DNA from: Anaerostipes caccae L1-92
Lineage (GTDB): Bacteria; Bacillota; Clostridia; Lachnospirales; Lachnospiraceae
Assembly: GCF_014467075.1 (NCBI RefSeq)
Contig: NZ_AP023027.1
Location: forward strand, 767,001 to 831,000
Length of the DNA: 64,000 nt
Reading direction: 5' to 3'
Positions 34,160-42,636 of the stretch are shown one piece after another. Within the stretch, counting starts at the first letter, position 1; the number at the start of each line of letters is the position of its first letter. Under the pieces are notes generated by a model. It was not told the DNA's origin. It ran no database searches and worked only from the letters and a program-made list of their open reading frames with translations. Both the position numbers and the translations under genes were made by a program.

Positions 34160-35320
34160 ATGCTGATTATAAACGGGAAAATCCTTCCTATGGAAGGAAA
34201 AACAATAGAAAACGGATATGTACAGACGAAAGGTGAGGTAATAAAAGAACTGGGGAAAATGGAGCAGGCACCGTCGCCGGGTAAGGGGGAAGAAGTCCTC
34301 GATGTGAAAGGGGCCTGGGTCATGCCGGGACTCATTGATGCCCACTGCCATGTGGGAATTATGGAGGAGAAAAGAGGTACGGCAGGAGATGACTGCAACG
34401 AAGCCACAGATCCTATAACTCCTGCCGTGAGGGCTGTGGACGGAGTAAATCCGATGGACCCTGCGTTTCACGATGCGATTATCGCAGGGATCACTTCACT
34501 GATGACAGGACCCGGCAGTGCAAATGTGGTGGGAGGCCAGTCCATATTTTTAAAGACACACGGACGGTGTGTCGATGAAATGGCAGTGCTCAATCCTGCG
34601 GCAATGAAAGCTGCTTTCGGAGAAAACCCCAAAAATGAATACGGTGGGAGAGACCTCATGCCCGGAACACGGATGGGAACGGCTGCACTCCTGAGGGAAG
34701 TGCTGTTTCAGGCAAAACAGTACCAGAAAGAGAAACAGGAGGGAACACTGGAAAAAGAAGATTTTCAGATGGAACCGTGGCTTCCCGTGCTGGAAAAAAA
34801 GATTCCGCTAAAGACCCATGCCCACAGGGCAGATGACATTCTGACCGCAATCCGGATCGCCAAGGAGTTTGAGATTGACCTGACCCTGGATCACTGTACG
34901 GAAGGCCATCTGATCGCTGAGGAAATTGCAGAATCCGGATTTCCTGCAATTATCGGTCCTGATCTGACTGCCCGGTCCAAGATTGAAGTACAGAATATGA
35001 GCTTCAAGACCAACGGGATCTTAGAAAAGGCTGGGGTCCTGACGGCTATTATGACAGACCATCCGGTATCATTGATCCGGTATCTGCCTCTCTGCGCAGG
35101 ACTGGCCGTGAAACAGGGCATGTCCATGGAAGGGGCACTGAAGGCGGTGACCATCAATGCCGCTAAGATCTGCCGTGTGGATGACCGGGTCGGAAGCCTG
35201 AAGCCGGGTAAAGATGCGGATATCGCAGTTTTTTCTGACAATCCGGTGAATACCCTTACCAAGACTCTTTATATAATCATCAATGGGCAGATTGTTTACC
35301 ATGAGGGAGATAAGAGTTAA
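34160..35320 (+). CDS. Amidohydrolase family protein
   Basis: A 386-residue metal-dependent hydrolase. Metal-site motifs: DAHCHVG near residue 60, THAHR near 218, LDHCTE near 243 and MTDHPVS near 295; the C-terminal GSLKPGKDADIAVF is typical of imidazolonepropionase/dihydroorotase-like members. The substrate is not evident. ACAGGAGG precedes the ATG by 9 bases. Its stop codon overlaps that of the converging alcohol dehydrogenase by three bases. Confidence 0.85.
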   Translation: MLIINGKILPMEGKTIENGYVQTKGEVIKELGKMEQAPSPGKGEEVLDVKGAWVMPGLIDAHCHVGIMEEKRGTAGDDCNEATDPITPAVRAVDGVNPMDPAFHDAIIAGITSLMTGPGSANVVGGQSIFLKTHGRCVDEMAVLNPAAMKAAFGENPKNEYGGRDLMPGTRMGTAALLREVLFQAKQYQKEKQEGTLEKEDFQMEPWLPVLEKKIPLKTHAHRADDILTAIRIAKEFEIDLTLDHCTEGHLIAEEIAESGFPAIIGPDLTARSKIEVQNMSFKTNGILEKAGVLTAIMTDHPVSLIRYLPLCAGLAVKQGMSMEGALKAVTINAAKICRVDDRVGSLKPGKDADIAVFSDNPVNTLTKTLYIIINGQIVYHEGDKS

Positions 35321-36444
35321 GGTTTTAAGATGACCTTGATGCACTCATCCTCTTTTTCATCGAAGATCTTATAGGCGTGTTTTCCTTTGCTCAGAGGAAG
35401 GCGGTGGGTGATGATATCCGTGGCGTCAAAGGAACCGTCCGCGATCTGTGAAAGAATTGGGTCCACATACCTCTGGGCAGGACACTGACCCATTCTCAAT
35501 GTGATATTCCGGTCAAAAAAGTTGCCCAGAGGGAACAGATTATATCTTCCGCCGTAGACACCGATCATTGCCACGGTGCCGCATTTTCTCACCGCTTCGG
35601 AGGAGATCTCGATGGCAGACTTGGAGCCGGCCTGGAGTTTCAGGGCGGATTCCACTTTTTCTACGACTGACATTTTCCCGTCCATACCCACGCAGTCGAT
35701 GACAACATCGGCGCCGCCGTGGGTTTTTTCTTTGAGTTCCATACCGGTGTTATCATAGTCCTTAAGATTCATGACCTCGGCGCCGTAGGATGCCGCATGC
35801 CGCAGCCTGTAGTCTACGCTGTCCACGGCAATGACACGTTCTGCACCCAGCAAAAAGGCCCATTTGACTGTCAAAAGGCCGACAGGGCCGCAGCCTAAGA
35901 CCACGACGGTGTCACCCGGTTTCATGCCGCTGATATCCACGGCCCATCTGGAGGTGGGGAGGATGTCAGTCAGGAATAAGACCTGCTCATCTTCAAGTTC
36001 TTCCGGTACTTTTACAGGCCCTACATTGGCGTAAGGAACCCGCAGATACTGTGCCTGCCCTCCCGGATATCCGCCGAAGGCGTCACTGTACCCGAACAGG
36101 CCGCCGGCTCCTCCGTTTGGATTAGAGTTGTCGCACTGGCTGTATTCCCCGTGTTCGCAGAAGAAGCAGTGTCCGCAGGCCACAGGGAACGGAACGATGA
36201 CCCGGTCACCTTTCTTTACATTGGTTACGGCTTTTCCGGTTTCTGCAACGATTCCCATGGTCTCATGTCCGAGAATAAATCCCGGATTCAGGGCAGGAAC
36301 CCGGCCGTGGATCAGATGGAGATCGGAGCCGCAGATGGCCGTGGAAGTCACTTTTACGATGATATCATCCTCCCTTTCAATCCTTGGGTCCGGAACCTTT
36401 TCCACTCCCACATCTTTCACTCCGTGATAAACAATCGCATCCAT
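35317..36444 (-). CDS. Zinc-dependent alcohol dehydrogenase (formaldehyde dehydrogenase-like)
   Basis: A 375-residue medium-chain dehydrogenase. Catalytic zinc residues lie in ICGSDLH (near residue 39) and GHETMG; the structural zinc cysteines are in CGHCFFCEHGEYSQC; the NAD loop is VLGCGPVGLL near 187. The long insertion and QCPAQRYVDP segment resemble the glutathione-independent formaldehyde dehydrogenase group, but in this anaerobe another alcohol or aldehyde may be used. The upstream region ends at the lipoprotein promoter, with which it is divergent. Confidence 0.9.
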   Translation of the reverse strand: MDAIVYHGVKDVGVEKVPDPRIEREDDIIVKVTSTAICGSDLHLIHGRVPALNPGFILGHETMGIVAETGKAVTNVKKGDRVIVPFPVACGHCFFCEHGEYSQCDNSNPNGGAGGLFGYSDAFGGYPGGQAQYLRVPYANVGPVKVPEELEDEQVLFLTDILPTSRWAVDISGMKPGDTVVVLGCGPVGLLTVKWAFLLGAERVIAVDSVDYRLRHAASYGAEVMNLKDYDNTGMELKEKTHGGADVVIDCVGMDGKMSVVEKVESALKLQAGSKSAIEISSEAVRKCGTVAMIGVYGGRYNLFPLGNFFDRNITLRMGQCPAQRYVDPILSQIADGSFDATDIITHRLPLSKGKHAYKIFDEKEDECIKVILKP

Positions 36445-36512
36445 AATTTGTACCGTCCTTTCTAAATATCATATTTACTTTTTAATATGGCTTTTGTCAT
36501 AGACAGCTATAC

Positions 36513-36541
36513 TTGACAATTAATTCTTACAGATGTAAGAT
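36513..36541 (+). promoter_or_regulatory. Consensus promoter with BlaI-type operator
   Basis: TTGACA (36513-36518) and TAAGAT (36536-36541) are spaced by 17 bases. The palindrome TCTTACA-GA-TGTAAGA (36525-36540) overlaps the spacer and -10. Its TACA-N2-TGTA core equals the BlaI/MecI site, and the same architecture recurs at the PBP promoter (56878-56906). Confidence 0.75.
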
Positions 36542-36557
36542 TTAAAAAAGGAGATAA

Positions 36558-37688
36558 ATGACTATGAGAATCATAAAAATTTTGATCCCAGTGCTGGGAT
36601 GCCTTTTCTGTCTTTCTGCCTGCGCCACAGAAACGAATAAGAATCCGAAAGGAAGAACAGAAAAGATCAAAAAAGAACTTTTTGCGGCAGCAGACTGCTA
36701 TCAGACGATTTATGCATCTGCACAAAAAGGGAAAGGCATGAATCCGGTGCTGGACAAAAGGGAGATCCACAGAATTGTTCAGCGGCTCGGAACATGCGGA
36801 TATGCTGCCGCGTGTATGGAAAATGACTGTGATATGCAGAATGGACGGACAGTAGAGAAAGCTTTGCGGAAAGCCGAAAAGGGTGGGAAGACTTCCGCCG
36901 TATTTTTCTGTGTCACCAGATCAGGGGGAATCCACAGATATGAACTGAAGCCGATAGGAAACAAAGCGGAATTCACAGACGCTTATCTGGACTGGAACAA
37001 ACAGGGGAATCCGGCAGTATCCTATGTAAAAAAAGAGGAAGCATCCTCCTGGAGTGTGACGAAGAAAGGATGGCTGATCTGGGAGACCAAACATACAGAA
37101 AATGAGGAGATGGATACCCACAGCATGATCCGCATCCGCCCTCTTAAAAAAGAATACCGCAGATTTTGCAGGAAATATATTGAACCGGTGGGTTACAGAG
37201 GAAACAATCTGTTTCTTACCGACTGGAATGAAAATAAGCCGAGAAAACTTTATGTAAATGATCTCTATGAGTATCTGTACCGCATAGAGACCGGCAGACA
37301 TTTTGACGGGGACAACGGGACAAAAGGGATTCCATCTGAAGAATTTGAACTTCTGTTGCAAAAATATCTTCCGTTTTCAAAGAGACAGATCCGTGTCCGG
37401 GCAGACAGAAGCGAAGACGGAACACGTTATCTGTGGGAGCCTTTAAGGTGCGGAAATTTAATTCCTCAAAGTATGCCGGTTCCTGAGGTGATTGGGGCAG
37501 AGCATAAAAGAGATGGAAGGATCGTTCTCACCGTGGATGCTGTTTTAAAACAAAAGGGGACGGACTGCCTGTTCCGCCATAAAGTAACTCTGAAAAAATT
37601 TGGGGACGGCAGGGTGCGTTATATTGGGAATCAGATCAGAACAGCAGATAAAGAGAGAGTTTTGGATTACCAGAAAAGGAACCGATAA
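36558..37688 (+). CDS. Predicted lipoprotein of unknown function, candidate BlaI regulon member
   Basis: A 376-residue protein with a lipoprotein signal: a basic start, a hydrophobic stretch and the lipobox L-S-A-C near residue 20-22 (a Cys follows Ala). The mature part is hydrophilic and mixed alpha/beta; I do not recognise a domain. The first ATG is 4 bases and the second (36564) 10 bases after AAGGAG, so the start may be six bases later. Its promoter carries a BlaI-type operator, which predicts induction together with the PBP at 56950 and a cell-wall role. Confidence 0.75.
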   Translation: MTMRIIKILIPVLGCLFCLSACATETNKNPKGRTEKIKKELFAAADCYQTIYASAQKGKGMNPVLDKREIHRIVQRLGTCGYAAACMENDCDMQNGRTVEKALRKAEKGGKTSAVFFCVTRSGGIHRYELKPIGNKAEFTDAYLDWNKQGNPAVSYVKKEEASSWSVTKKGWLIWETKHTENEEMDTHSMIRIRPLKKEYRRFCRKYIEPVGYRGNNLFLTDWNENKPRKLYVNDLYEYLYRIETGRHFDGDNGTKGIPSEEFELLLQKYLPFSKRQIRVRADRSEDGTRYLWEPLRCGNLIPQSMPVPEVIGAEHKRDGRIVLTVDAVLKQKGTDCLFRHKVTLKKFGDGRVRYIGNQIRTADKERVLDYQKRNR

Positions 37689-37711
37689 AGCTACCAGACG
37701 ATAAAGTTTTC

Positions 37712-37720
37712 TGTTATAAT
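37712..37720 (+). promoter_or_regulatory. Extended -10 promoter
   Basis: TG-T-TATAAT (37712-37720) lies 30 bases before the EFR1-type gene. Confidence 0.6.
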
Positions 37721-37750
37721 GGCAGAAAGCGAAGTCAGGAGGTTTTGAGT

Positions 37751-38533
37751 ATGGAAATATCAAAAGTGACGGAAGTATTTTTCAGCCCTACATACAGCAC
37801 GGAACGCATTGTCAGACTGATTGGTGAAGCATGGGAAGAAACGCATCAGGAGATTGATCTTTCCAGGATACCAAAGGAAAGGAAAATACACGAATTTGGC
37901 GCACAGGACCTGATAGTTTTTGGAGTCCCGTCCTACGGGGGAAGAGTGCCGGCTCCGGCTGCAGAACGGTTTCGGAATTTAAAGGGACAAAAGACACCGA
38001 TCATCCTTCTGACCGCATTCGGGAACCGGGATTATGACGACACTCTTCTTGAGATGAAAGACCTGGCAGAGGAGCAGGGATTTGTTCCTGCGGCAGCCGT
38101 GGCTGCGGCGGCGGAACATTCCATTATGCGCCAGTATGCAGAAGGAAGGCCCGACAGCCGGGATCAGAGTGAACTCACGGATTTTGCTGTGAAAATCCGG
38201 GAAAAGATACAGCAGACAGAAGATATCGAAGGCATGACAGAACTTTCCGTGAAAGGAAACCGGCCGTACCGGGAGTACAATGGAGTTCCCATGAAGCCTT
38301 CTGCCGGAAAACAGTGTAAGAAGTGCGGTCTGTGTGCCCGTCTCTGTCCGGTCGGCGCCATACCCGCAGAGCATCCGGAAGAGACACTGAAGGAAACATG
38401 TATCTCCTGTATGCGGTGCATCGCCGTCTGTCCGGAACACGCGAGGAAAGTCAGCAGACCGGTGCTCATGGCAGCATCTGTGAAACTGAAAAAAGAGTGC
38501 AGTGAACGAAAAAGGAATGAGTTGATTTTATGA
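37751..38533 (+). CDS. EFR1-family flavodoxin-ferredoxin protein
   Basis: A 260-residue fusion of an N-terminal flavodoxin-like domain (VFFSPTYSTERIV; VFGVPSYGGRVP near residue 57) with two [4Fe-4S] clusters at the C-terminus (CKKCGLCARLCPVGAI and CISCMRCIAVCP). It matches the EFR1 family of anaerobe electron carriers with unknown partners. ATG 37751 is preferred to TTG 37745 because AGGAGG then lies at 8 bases. Its last 4 bases overlap the next gene. Confidence 0.88.
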   Translation: MEISKVTEVFFSPTYSTERIVRLIGEAWEETHQEIDLSRIPKERKIHEFGAQDLIVFGVPSYGGRVPAPAAERFRNLKGQKTPIILLTAFGNRDYDDTLLEMKDLAEEQGFVPAAAVAAAAEHSIMRQYAEGRPDSRDQSELTDFAVKIREKIQQTEDIEGMTELSVKGNRPYREYNGVPMKPSAGKQCKKCGLCARLCPVGAIPAEHPEETLKETCISCMRCIAVCPEHARKVSRPVLMAASVKLKKECSERKRNELIL

Positions 38534-39336
38534 AGCCGGAACTGATTATGCTTGGAACCGGAAATGCGATGGTTACCAAGTGCTATAATACATGCTTTGC
38601 TCTCCGGAATGAGGAAGAATATTTTCTTGTGGATGCGGGGGGAGGAAATGGGATCCTTTCACAATTGGAAAAAGCACAGATCCCATTTGAACAGATCCGC
38701 CATATGTTTTTAACCCATGCCCACACAGACCACATTCTCGGTGCCGTGTGGATCATAAGGAAAGCCGCTGCTATGATGCTCGCCGAAACCTATCACGGAC
38801 GTTTTACGATCTACTGCCACGATGAGGCGGCGAAGGTTCTCAGGGAGATATGCGAACTGACGCTGGCCGGAAAATTCTTAAAGTTTCTGGGCAGTAAAAT
38901 ACGAATACAGGAAGTAAAAGACGGAGAAGGGATACAGATCTCAGATATGCATGTCCGTTTTTTTGATATACATTCCACAAAGGCGAAGCAATTTGGATTT
39001 CGAGCGGATTTGGAGAAAGACATTTCACTGGTATGTCTTGGTGACGAACCGTACAACAGCTTATGTAAGCCCTATGTGGAAGGAGCAGACTGGATGCTCT
39101 GCGAAGCCTTTTGTCTGTACGGTATGAGGGATATTTTCCATCCATATGAAAAGCACCACAGCACGGCGCTGGACGCCGGGAATCTGGCCGAAAAACTTAA
39201 AGTCAGAAATCTGGTGCTTTACCATACGGAGGATACCGATTTAAAGAATCGGAAGAAGCAGTATACAAAAGAGGTCAAACTGCTGTACTCAGGGAATGTC
39301 TATGTGCCCGAAGACCTGGAGGTGCTGAAGCTGTAA
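38530..39336 (+). CDS. MBL-fold hydrolase, ribonuclease Z-like
   Basis: A 268-residue metallo-beta-lactamase-fold protein. The start (LIMLGTGNAM), LVDAGGG and the metal motif THAHTDHILG near residue 60 are those of the RNase Z branch, with a late His in YHTED. It is shorter than housekeeping RNase Z and its substrate may not be tRNA. Start and stop overlap (ATGA) with the EFR1-type gene, so the two are translationally coupled. Confidence 0.83.
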   Translation: MKPELIMLGTGNAMVTKCYNTCFALRNEEEYFLVDAGGGNGILSQLEKAQIPFEQIRHMFLTHAHTDHILGAVWIIRKAAAMMLAETYHGRFTIYCHDEAAKVLREICELTLAGKFLKFLGSKIRIQEVKDGEGIQISDMHVRFFDIHSTKAKQFGFRADLEKDISLVCLGDEPYNSLCKPYVEGADWMLCEAFCLYGMRDIFHPYEKHHSTALDAGNLAEKLKVRNLVLYHTEDTDLKNRKKQYTKEVKLLYSGNVYVPEDLEVLKL

Positions 39337-39345
39337 CGAAAAATG

Positions 39346-39861
39346 TCAGCAGCCAGAAGCACCCAGATAATGACGGAAGATCTGAACATGGACTTTTTCA
39401 TCCATGGCGATCCGGTTCAGCACAGCACAGACAAACGGGTCCTGTATTTTAGAGGCAGTCTCCAGATAAAAGCTGGCGGCAGCCTCTTCTGCTTCCATGT
39501 TGCTTTTCAGTGCCTGGTGAAGATCCTTTGTATAATCAGGGGCATCTCCGCTCCAGCACTGGCAGGGGTCTTCGGCAAATCTCGGATCGCCGCCCAGAAG
39601 GGAGACCAGTGTGCCGAGCATCTGCATGTGGTGCATTTCCACCTTTGCTATTTTCATCAGAGTATCGGCCAGTGAGGAATACTTTTTAAAGAAGATCCAG
39701 TTTTGATAAATATATGTGGTGACAGCCGTCAGTTCGCTGGACTGGGCTCTCAGTGCTGGCAGTATCATTTCCGCATACCGGGGATTCCGCCGGGCTGCTT
39801 TTACAGGTGGGTAGGGATGGGGGTCTGTGACCGCCGGATGGTAAGAATCACAAAATGTCAT
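39346..39861 (-). CDS. Ferritin-like di-metal protein (Mn-catalase/CotJC-like)
   Basis: A protein of about 171 residues with a four-helix ferritin-like pattern: Glu in SSELTAVTTYIYQNW, E-x-x-H in KVEMHHMQMLG, Glu in NMEAEEAAASFY and E-x-x-H in MDEKVHVQIF. These residues form the di-iron or di-manganese site of the rubrerythrin/CotJC group; it may detoxify peroxide. The second in-frame ATG (39861) is preferred because AAAGGA is then 8 bases away. It converges on the RNase-Z-like gene with only 9 bases between stops. Confidence 0.75.
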   Translation of the reverse strand: MTFCDSYHPAVTDPHPYPPVKAARRNPRYAEMILPALRAQSSELTAVTTYIYQNWIFFKKYSSLADTLMKIAKVEMHHMQMLGTLVSLLGGDPRFAEDPCQCWSGDAPDYTKDLHQALKSNMEAEEAAASFYLETASKIQDPFVCAVLNRIAMDEKVHVQIFRHYLGASGC

Positions 39862-39991
39862 ATAAAACATCCTTTGCTGTTTCAGTTGTTTTTATAATAT
39901 GCACACCCGGACAGACGGTGAATCTTTATCGTACATTTTCAGGGAATATGCATATTCTATAAGTACTCAGATTTGAAGGGTGTAGGGACCG

Positions 39992-40909
39992 GTGAGACAG
40001 CAAAGAAAAGAACGGATAGCCATGAAAGTGTCTGTCAACAGTATTCTTGTAAACCTGATATTGTCGGCATTTAAGTTATTTGCCGGCATTGCGGCAAGAT
40101 CCGGAGCCATGATCTCGGATGCGGCCCACTCTGCATCCGACGTGTTCAGCACGGTCATTGTCATGGCGGGGGTTGTTCTGGCTTCCAGGGAAGCAGATGA
40201 AAAACATCAGTACGGCCACGAACGGATGGAATGTGTGGCGGCGGTCCTACTGGGAGCAGTGCTGTGCATCACAGGGCTTTTCATAGGAGCGGCCGGACTT
40301 CAGAAGATTTTTGCGGGGGATCAGGGAAAACTTGTGATTCCCGGAGCTCTGGCCATGGCGGCCGCCCTGATCTCCATAGCCGTCAAAGAGGGAATGTACT
40401 GGTATACGAGGAATGCGGCCAGGAAAATTGATTCTGCTGCGCTGATGGCGGATGCGTGGCACCACCGCTCTGACGCACTGTCTTCCGTCGGCAGCTTTGT
40501 CGGTGTACTGGGAGCCAGGATGGGATTTCCCATTCTGGACCCCCTGGCGAGTGTAGTGATCTGCATTTTTATCGTAAAAGCGTCCTACGACATTTTCGCA
40601 GATGCCGTGCGCAAAATGATCGATGAGTCGTGTAGCAGGGAGACGGTGGAACAGATGAGAAGCGTGATCCTTGACCAGAAGGGAGTCAGGGGGATTGATG
40701 ATATCCGGACGAGAAAATTCGGAGCCAGGGTATATGTGGATGTGGAAATCTGTATGGACGGGAATCTTCCGCTCAGAAAGGCCCACGACACGGCGGAAAA
40801 AGTCCACTTGAAAATTGAGGAGAAGTTTGCGCCGGTGAAACATTGTATGGTACACGTAAATCCCGTCAAGAATGAAGATGGGGGAATGAACGAGGAAATG
40901 ACAAAATGA
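39992..40909 (+). CDS. Cation diffusion facilitator (CDF) transporter
   Basis: A 305-residue metal/proton antiporter. Six membrane segments; the transport site is read as SDAAHSASD near residue 45 and MADAWHHRSDA near 152, and a cytoplasmic C-terminal metal-sensing domain follows. It exports Zn, Mn or Fe. A GTG start at 39992 is used because relatives begin with a short basic leader before AMKVS. It overlaps the following ABC exporter gene by 4 bases (ATGA), an unusual pairing that links the exporter to metal efflux or to the same stress. Confidence 0.87.
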   Translation: MRQQRKERIAMKVSVNSILVNLILSAFKLFAGIAARSGAMISDAAHSASDVFSTVIVMAGVVLASREADEKHQYGHERMECVAAVLLGAVLCITGLFIGAAGLQKIFAGDQGKLVIPGALAMAAALISIAVKEGMYWYTRNAARKIDSAALMADAWHHRSDALSSVGSFVGVLGARMGFPILDPLASVVICIFIVKASYDIFADAVRKMIDESCSRETVEQMRSVILDQKGVRGIDDIRTRKFGARVYVDVEICMDGNLPLRKAHDTAEKVHLKIEEKFAPVKHCMVHVNPVKNEDGGMNEEMTK

Positions 40910-42636
40910 AACTAATTTTATCTTACTTGAAACATTATAAAAAAATGTTTGCGCTGAATGTTTTTTCGGTATTCGGCTTTGCTCTCGTGGAGCTGGGGAT
41001 ACCGACCATCGTAGCGTGGATGATCGACCGGGGCGTATCGGAAAAGGACACGGCTTTTATTTTTGAGATGGGAGGAGTGATCCTCCTGATCTCTCTGCTC
41101 GGAACTGCTGGGACGATCCTGCTGGGCTACTGCTGTGCCTATCTGTCCACTTCGATTACGCGGGACATCCGAAATGACATGTTTGAAAAAACGCAGGAAT
41201 TTTCACACAGGGAATTCAAAGAATTCGGGACGGCATCCCTGATTACGAGGACGACCAACGACGCTTTTCAGATTCAGATGTTTTTGAATATTCTGTTCCG
41301 CACCGCGCTGATGACCCCGGTAATGACTGTTGGCAGCATCGTGCTTGTGCTGAAAGCTTCTCTGAGTCTTTCCATGGTGATCCTGGGGACGGTTCCCTTT
41401 ATCGTCGTAGGTGTGATCATTGTGGCAAAACGCTCTGAACTTTTAAGTGAGCGCCAGCAGTCTTCGCTGGAATGGATCAACCGCATTTCCAAGGAAAATA
41501 TCAGCGGTATCCGGGTCATCCGGGCGTTTACCAACGACCGGCATGAAAAGAAGCGCTTTGATGAAGCAAACAGTGCCTATATGGGATATTCCAAAAAGCT
41601 GTTTAAACTGATGTCTGTCACTCAGCCGGCCTTTTATTTTCTTATGAATTTAGCCGGCATGCTCATTTACTGGATTTCCAGCATTATGATAGAGCAGGGA
41701 GGGCTGAACATTGGACAGCTGGTAGCCTTCATGGATTATCTGTTCCATGTGATGTTCTCTATTATGCTGTTCTGTCTGGTTTTCATGATGTATCCGAAAG
41801 CGGCGGTCAGCGCCAGGAGGATTACAAAAATCTTCGACGCTGTGCCGGCAGTTGAAAATGCTTCGGGAGAAGGAGGCAGCCCTATCCGCATTGATGAGAT
41901 CACGTTTGACCATGTGACCTTCGCATACCCGGACGGGGAGGAAGCAGTGCTCACCGACGTGTCCTTCACTGTGAAAAAGGGAGAGACGATTGCATTTATT
42001 GGCAGCACGGGTTCCGGAAAAAGCACTCTGATCAATCTCGTACCCAGGGCTTATGATGTGTCCGGCGGAAGGATTCTGGTCAATGGGAAGGACATCAGGG
42101 AGATCGATCTTAAGTCTCTGAGAAATTCTATCGGTTTTATACCGCAGAAGGCTATGCTTTTCTCCGGAAGCATCGCTGATAATCTCAAGTTTGGAAAAGA
42201 AGATGCCTCTTTGAAAGAAATGGAGGAGGCGGCAAAAACCGCCCAGGCATATGATTTTATCATGGAAAAAGGCGGGTTTGACGTGCAGATCACGGAAAAT
42301 GCAACCAATGTATCCGGCGGACAGAGGCAGAGGCTTTCCATCGCGCGGGCACTTGTGAGAAAGCCGGAAGTCTATATTTTTGACGATTCTTTCTCTGCTC
42401 TTGATTTTAAGACCGATGCAAAGCTCAGAAAAGAACTGAAAAAGGTTTTGAAGGACGCGGTCATGATGGTCGTAGCCCAGAGAATCACCAGCATCATGGA
42501 TGCAGATAAGATCATGGTGCTCAATGAGGGCCGGGTCGTGGGAGCCGGAACTCATAAAGAACTGCTGGAAAGCTGCAGGATTTATCAGGAGATCGCCGCA
42601 TCCCAGCTGGATAAGGAGGAACTGGCCCATGATTAA
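40906..42636 (+). CDS. ABC exporter half-transporter, degenerate-site subunit
   Basis: A 576-residue half-transporter: a membrane domain with six spans (residues 1-310) and an ATPase domain. Walker A is GSTGSGKST, the signature VSGGQRQRLS is intact, but Walker B reads VYIFDDSFSALD, with Asp in place of the catalytic Glu. Such a change marks the non-catalytic half of heterodimeric exporters such as BmrCD or TM287/288. Its partner is the next gene, which starts within its last 8 bases. Confidence 0.9.
   Translation: MKLILSYLKHYKKMFALNVFSVFGFALVELGIPTIVAWMIDRGVSEKDTAFIFEMGGVILLISLLGTAGTILLGYCCAYLSTSITRDIRNDMFEKTQEFSHREFKEFGTASLITRTTNDAFQIQMFLNILFRTALMTPVMTVGSIVLVLKASLSLSMVILGTVPFIVVGVIIVAKRSELLSERQQSSLEWINRISKENISGIRVIRAFTNDRHEKKRFDEANSAYMGYSKKLFKLMSVTQPAFYFLMNLAGMLIYWISSIMIEQGGLNIGQLVAFMDYLFHVMFSIMLFCLVFMMYPKAAVSARRITKIFDAVPAVENASGEGGSPIRIDEITFDHVTFAYPDGEEAVLTDVSFTVKKGETIAFIGSTGSGKSTLINLVPRAYDVSGGRILVNGKDIREIDLKSLRNSIGFIPQKAMLFSGSIADNLKFGKEDASLKEMEEAAKTAQAYDFIMEKGGFDVQITENATNVSGGQRQRLSIARALVRKPEVYIFDDSFSALDFKTDAKLRKELKKVLKDAVMMVVAQRITSIMDADKIMVLNEGRVVGAGTHKELLESCRIYQEIAASQLDKEELAHD

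Noticed and set aside
34007..34471. 154-codon minus-strand frame between the NADH oxidase-like gene and the amidohydrolase
   Set aside because: It overlaps the amidohydrolase start and its ribosome site, and its product resembles no protein.
41650..42630. 326-codon minus-strand frame
   Set aside because: It is the complement of the ABC exporter's ATPase domain, with no ribosome site.
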